From Rhizobiales bacterium UBA697 (GTDB lineage Bacteria; Pseudomonadota; Alphaproteobacteria; Rhizobiales; Ancalomicrobiaceae), in contig DBMN01000217.1 in the NCBI GenBank assembly GCA_002298965.1, positions 1 through 13,353 of the forward strand: a DNA stretch of 13,353 nt, written 5' to 3'. A program made the position numbers and the translations under genes. How positions within the stretch are numbered: position 1 is the stretch's first letter; the number at the start of each line of letters is the position of its first letter. The notes beneath the pieces were generated by a model. It saw only the letters and a list, made by a program, of their open reading frames with translations, did no database searches and was not told the origin of the DNA. Shown piece by piece: positions 12,246 to 13,353 of this stretch.

Positions 12246-13353
12246 TCACTGACCCGAGCCGCCGACCGGCGGGACGATCGGGATCGGCGCCAGGGTCGGG
12301 CCGGGGGCTTCGACCGGCACCGGTTCCGGCATCGCCGGGGTGATCTCCAGCCGCTGCACCGTGCCGTGGACACGGAGCGGAATGCGGATCTCGTCGCTGG
12401 TCGGGCGCGACGGGGTCGGGCGCAGATTGCGGAAATAGGCGTGGCCGGTCAGTTCGACGCCGCCGCGGGCGAGGTCGCCCTTGCCCTTGAGGGCGAAGCG
12501 GGCATCCGGGCCGATCAGTTCCACCGTCTCGATGCGGGCATCGTTGCCGGCGAGATCGATCAGGGCGCGGGCGCTCGACCAGGTCGTCTTCTTAGGCGCG
12601 CTCTTCGGGCCGAGGACGATCGGGTGGAAGCGGGTGACGTCGCCGAAGGGCGAGAGGCCGGTCACCGTCAGGCCGGTCGCGGCGATGGTGGCGCGGCCCG
12701 CAATCGCCTCGACGCAGGCCCCCAGCGTGGCGCAGGTGGTCGTCCCCTCGAAGGACGTCTCGACCGAACCGGCCTCGATGCCGTCGACGGCGAAGAGCGT
12801 GCCGAGCTCGGCCGCCGGAAGGTCCTTGGCGACGGCGCGGATCCGGGCGGAGAGGCCGCCGGCGCCGAGACTGCCGACGACGCCGAGCGAGGCCGGTTTT
12901 CCCCACAGGCCGACGTCGCCGATCTGGGCATCGAGCCGACCGCCGGCGAGGTCGAGGGCGACCGCCGGGCGGGTCAGGGTGAAGCGCGGCGTGGTCAGTT
13001 CGGCCGCCGAAAGGCGCAGCGCCAGGGCGATGCCGAAACGGTCGCGGGCGAGCGCCAGATCGCGCCAGCCGTCGCCGAACAGCGGTTCGTCGGGGCGGAA
13101 GGCGATGGTGCCGAAGGCGAGGGTGCCGCCGATGGTCGGTTCGTCGCCGCCGATCGCCAGCGCCAGGCTGCCCTTGGCGGCGGTGCGGCCGATGCGCAGC
13201 GCGGCATCGGTCAGCGTCGCCGTGCCGTCGGCGACGGTCAGCGCGCCCTCGAGGCGCAGCGCCGCGCGCAACACGTCGGCGCCGACGCGGAGGAGGCGGG
13301 CGAGACGGGCGGGATCGGTCACGTCGAGGGAGGTCGATGCGGTCCAGCGCGCG
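12246..13353 (-). CDS. AsmA/DUF2125-like envelope protein, C-terminal part (5' end missing)
   Basis: The minus-strand frame is open from the right edge to the stop at 12246. A GTG at 13322 is internal: upstream codons read A-R-W-T-A-S-T-S-L-D and continue the same beta-rich style. About 369 residues are visible, built of repeated short strands alternating with Gly, Asp and Thr (for example LEGALTVADGTATLTDAALRI, GVELTGHAYF). They end in a Pro-rich tail (VPVEAPGPTLAPIPIVPP). Such repeats are typical of AsmA-related or DUF2125 proteins, which span or line the periplasm and take part in lipid or outer-membrane homeostasis. Two Cys residues (CATLGAC, near 199-205 counting from the GTG) could form a disulfide. 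The family call rests on overall character rather than a decisive motif. It faces the cupin gene tail to tail and has no visible link to polyamines. Confidence 0.6.
   Translation of the reverse strand, partial: ARWTASTSLDVTDPARLARLLRVGADVLRAALRLEGALTVADGTATLTDAALRIGRTAAKGSLALAIGGDEPTIGGTLAFGTIAFRPDEPLFGDGWRDLALARDRFGIALALRLSAAELTTPRFTLTRPAVALDLAGGRLDAQIGDVGLWGKPASLGVVGSLGAGGLSARIRAVAKDLPAAELGTLFAVDGIEAGSVETSFEGTTTCATLGACVEAIAGRATIAATGLTVTGLSPFGDVTRFHPIVLGPKSAPKKTTWSSARALIDLAGNDARIETVELIGPDARFALKGKGDLARGGVELTGHAYFRNLRPTPSRPTSDEIRIPLRVHGTVQRLEITPAMPEPVPVEAPGPTLAPIPIVPPVGGSGQ

Overview
The window is chromosomal DNA from a very GC-rich bacterium, most likely an alphaproteobacterium of the Hyphomicrobiales type. 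That guess rests on strong G/C third-position bias, two GC-rich palindromic intergenic repeats of kinds common in that order, and a rhizobial-style polyamine locus. I cannot name the genus. No rRNA, tRNA, CRISPR array, transposase, integrase or phage gene was seen, and coding density is high.

Nearly the whole window is one polyamine (putrescine-type) uptake and catabolism locus. The minus-strand arm reads, in transcription order: a GntR/FCD regulator (5180-5899), a glutamine-synthetase-fold gamma-glutamylpolyamine synthetase (3704-5101), a class III omega-aminotransferase of SpuC type (2065-3468) and a PuuB-type FAD oxidoreductase (572-1861). The plus-strand arm reads: a second glutamine-synthetase-fold enzyme (6035-7423), a PotF-like periplasmic binding protein (7554-8672), a PotG ATPase (8780-9928), two permeases PotH and PotI (9939-10841, 10838-11653) and a small stand-alone cupin (11891-12238). 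The likely flow is import by PotFGHI, then either gamma-glutamylation by the two synthetases and oxidation by the PuuB-like enzyme, or direct transamination by the SpuC-like enzyme. The aldehyde dehydrogenase (PuuC-type) and gamma-Glu-GABA hydrolase (PuuD/SpuA-type) needed to finish the route are not here.

The clearest unannotated signal is regulatory. The palindrome AATGTGATCACATTTT occurs twice: just upstream of the first synthetase (5117-5134), and in the divergent region between the regulator and the second synthetase (5955-5968). Each copy overlaps the -10 region of a plausible sigma-70 promoter. It is the best candidate operator for the GntR regulator. Several hairpins sit at operon junctions (3510-3530, 5141-5164, 7503-7529, 8690-8711), and two long palindromic intergenic repeats lie at 3550-3671 and 11708-11837.

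The edges hold unrelated genes. At the left is the 3' part of a proline-rich, probably exported protein with a Cys/His-rich tail (1-550). At the right is the C-terminal part of an AsmA/DUF2125-like envelope protein on the minus strand (12246-13353). I see no wholly new system. The novelty candidates are the shared operator, the paired synthetases, the stand-alone cupin and the Cys/His tail.
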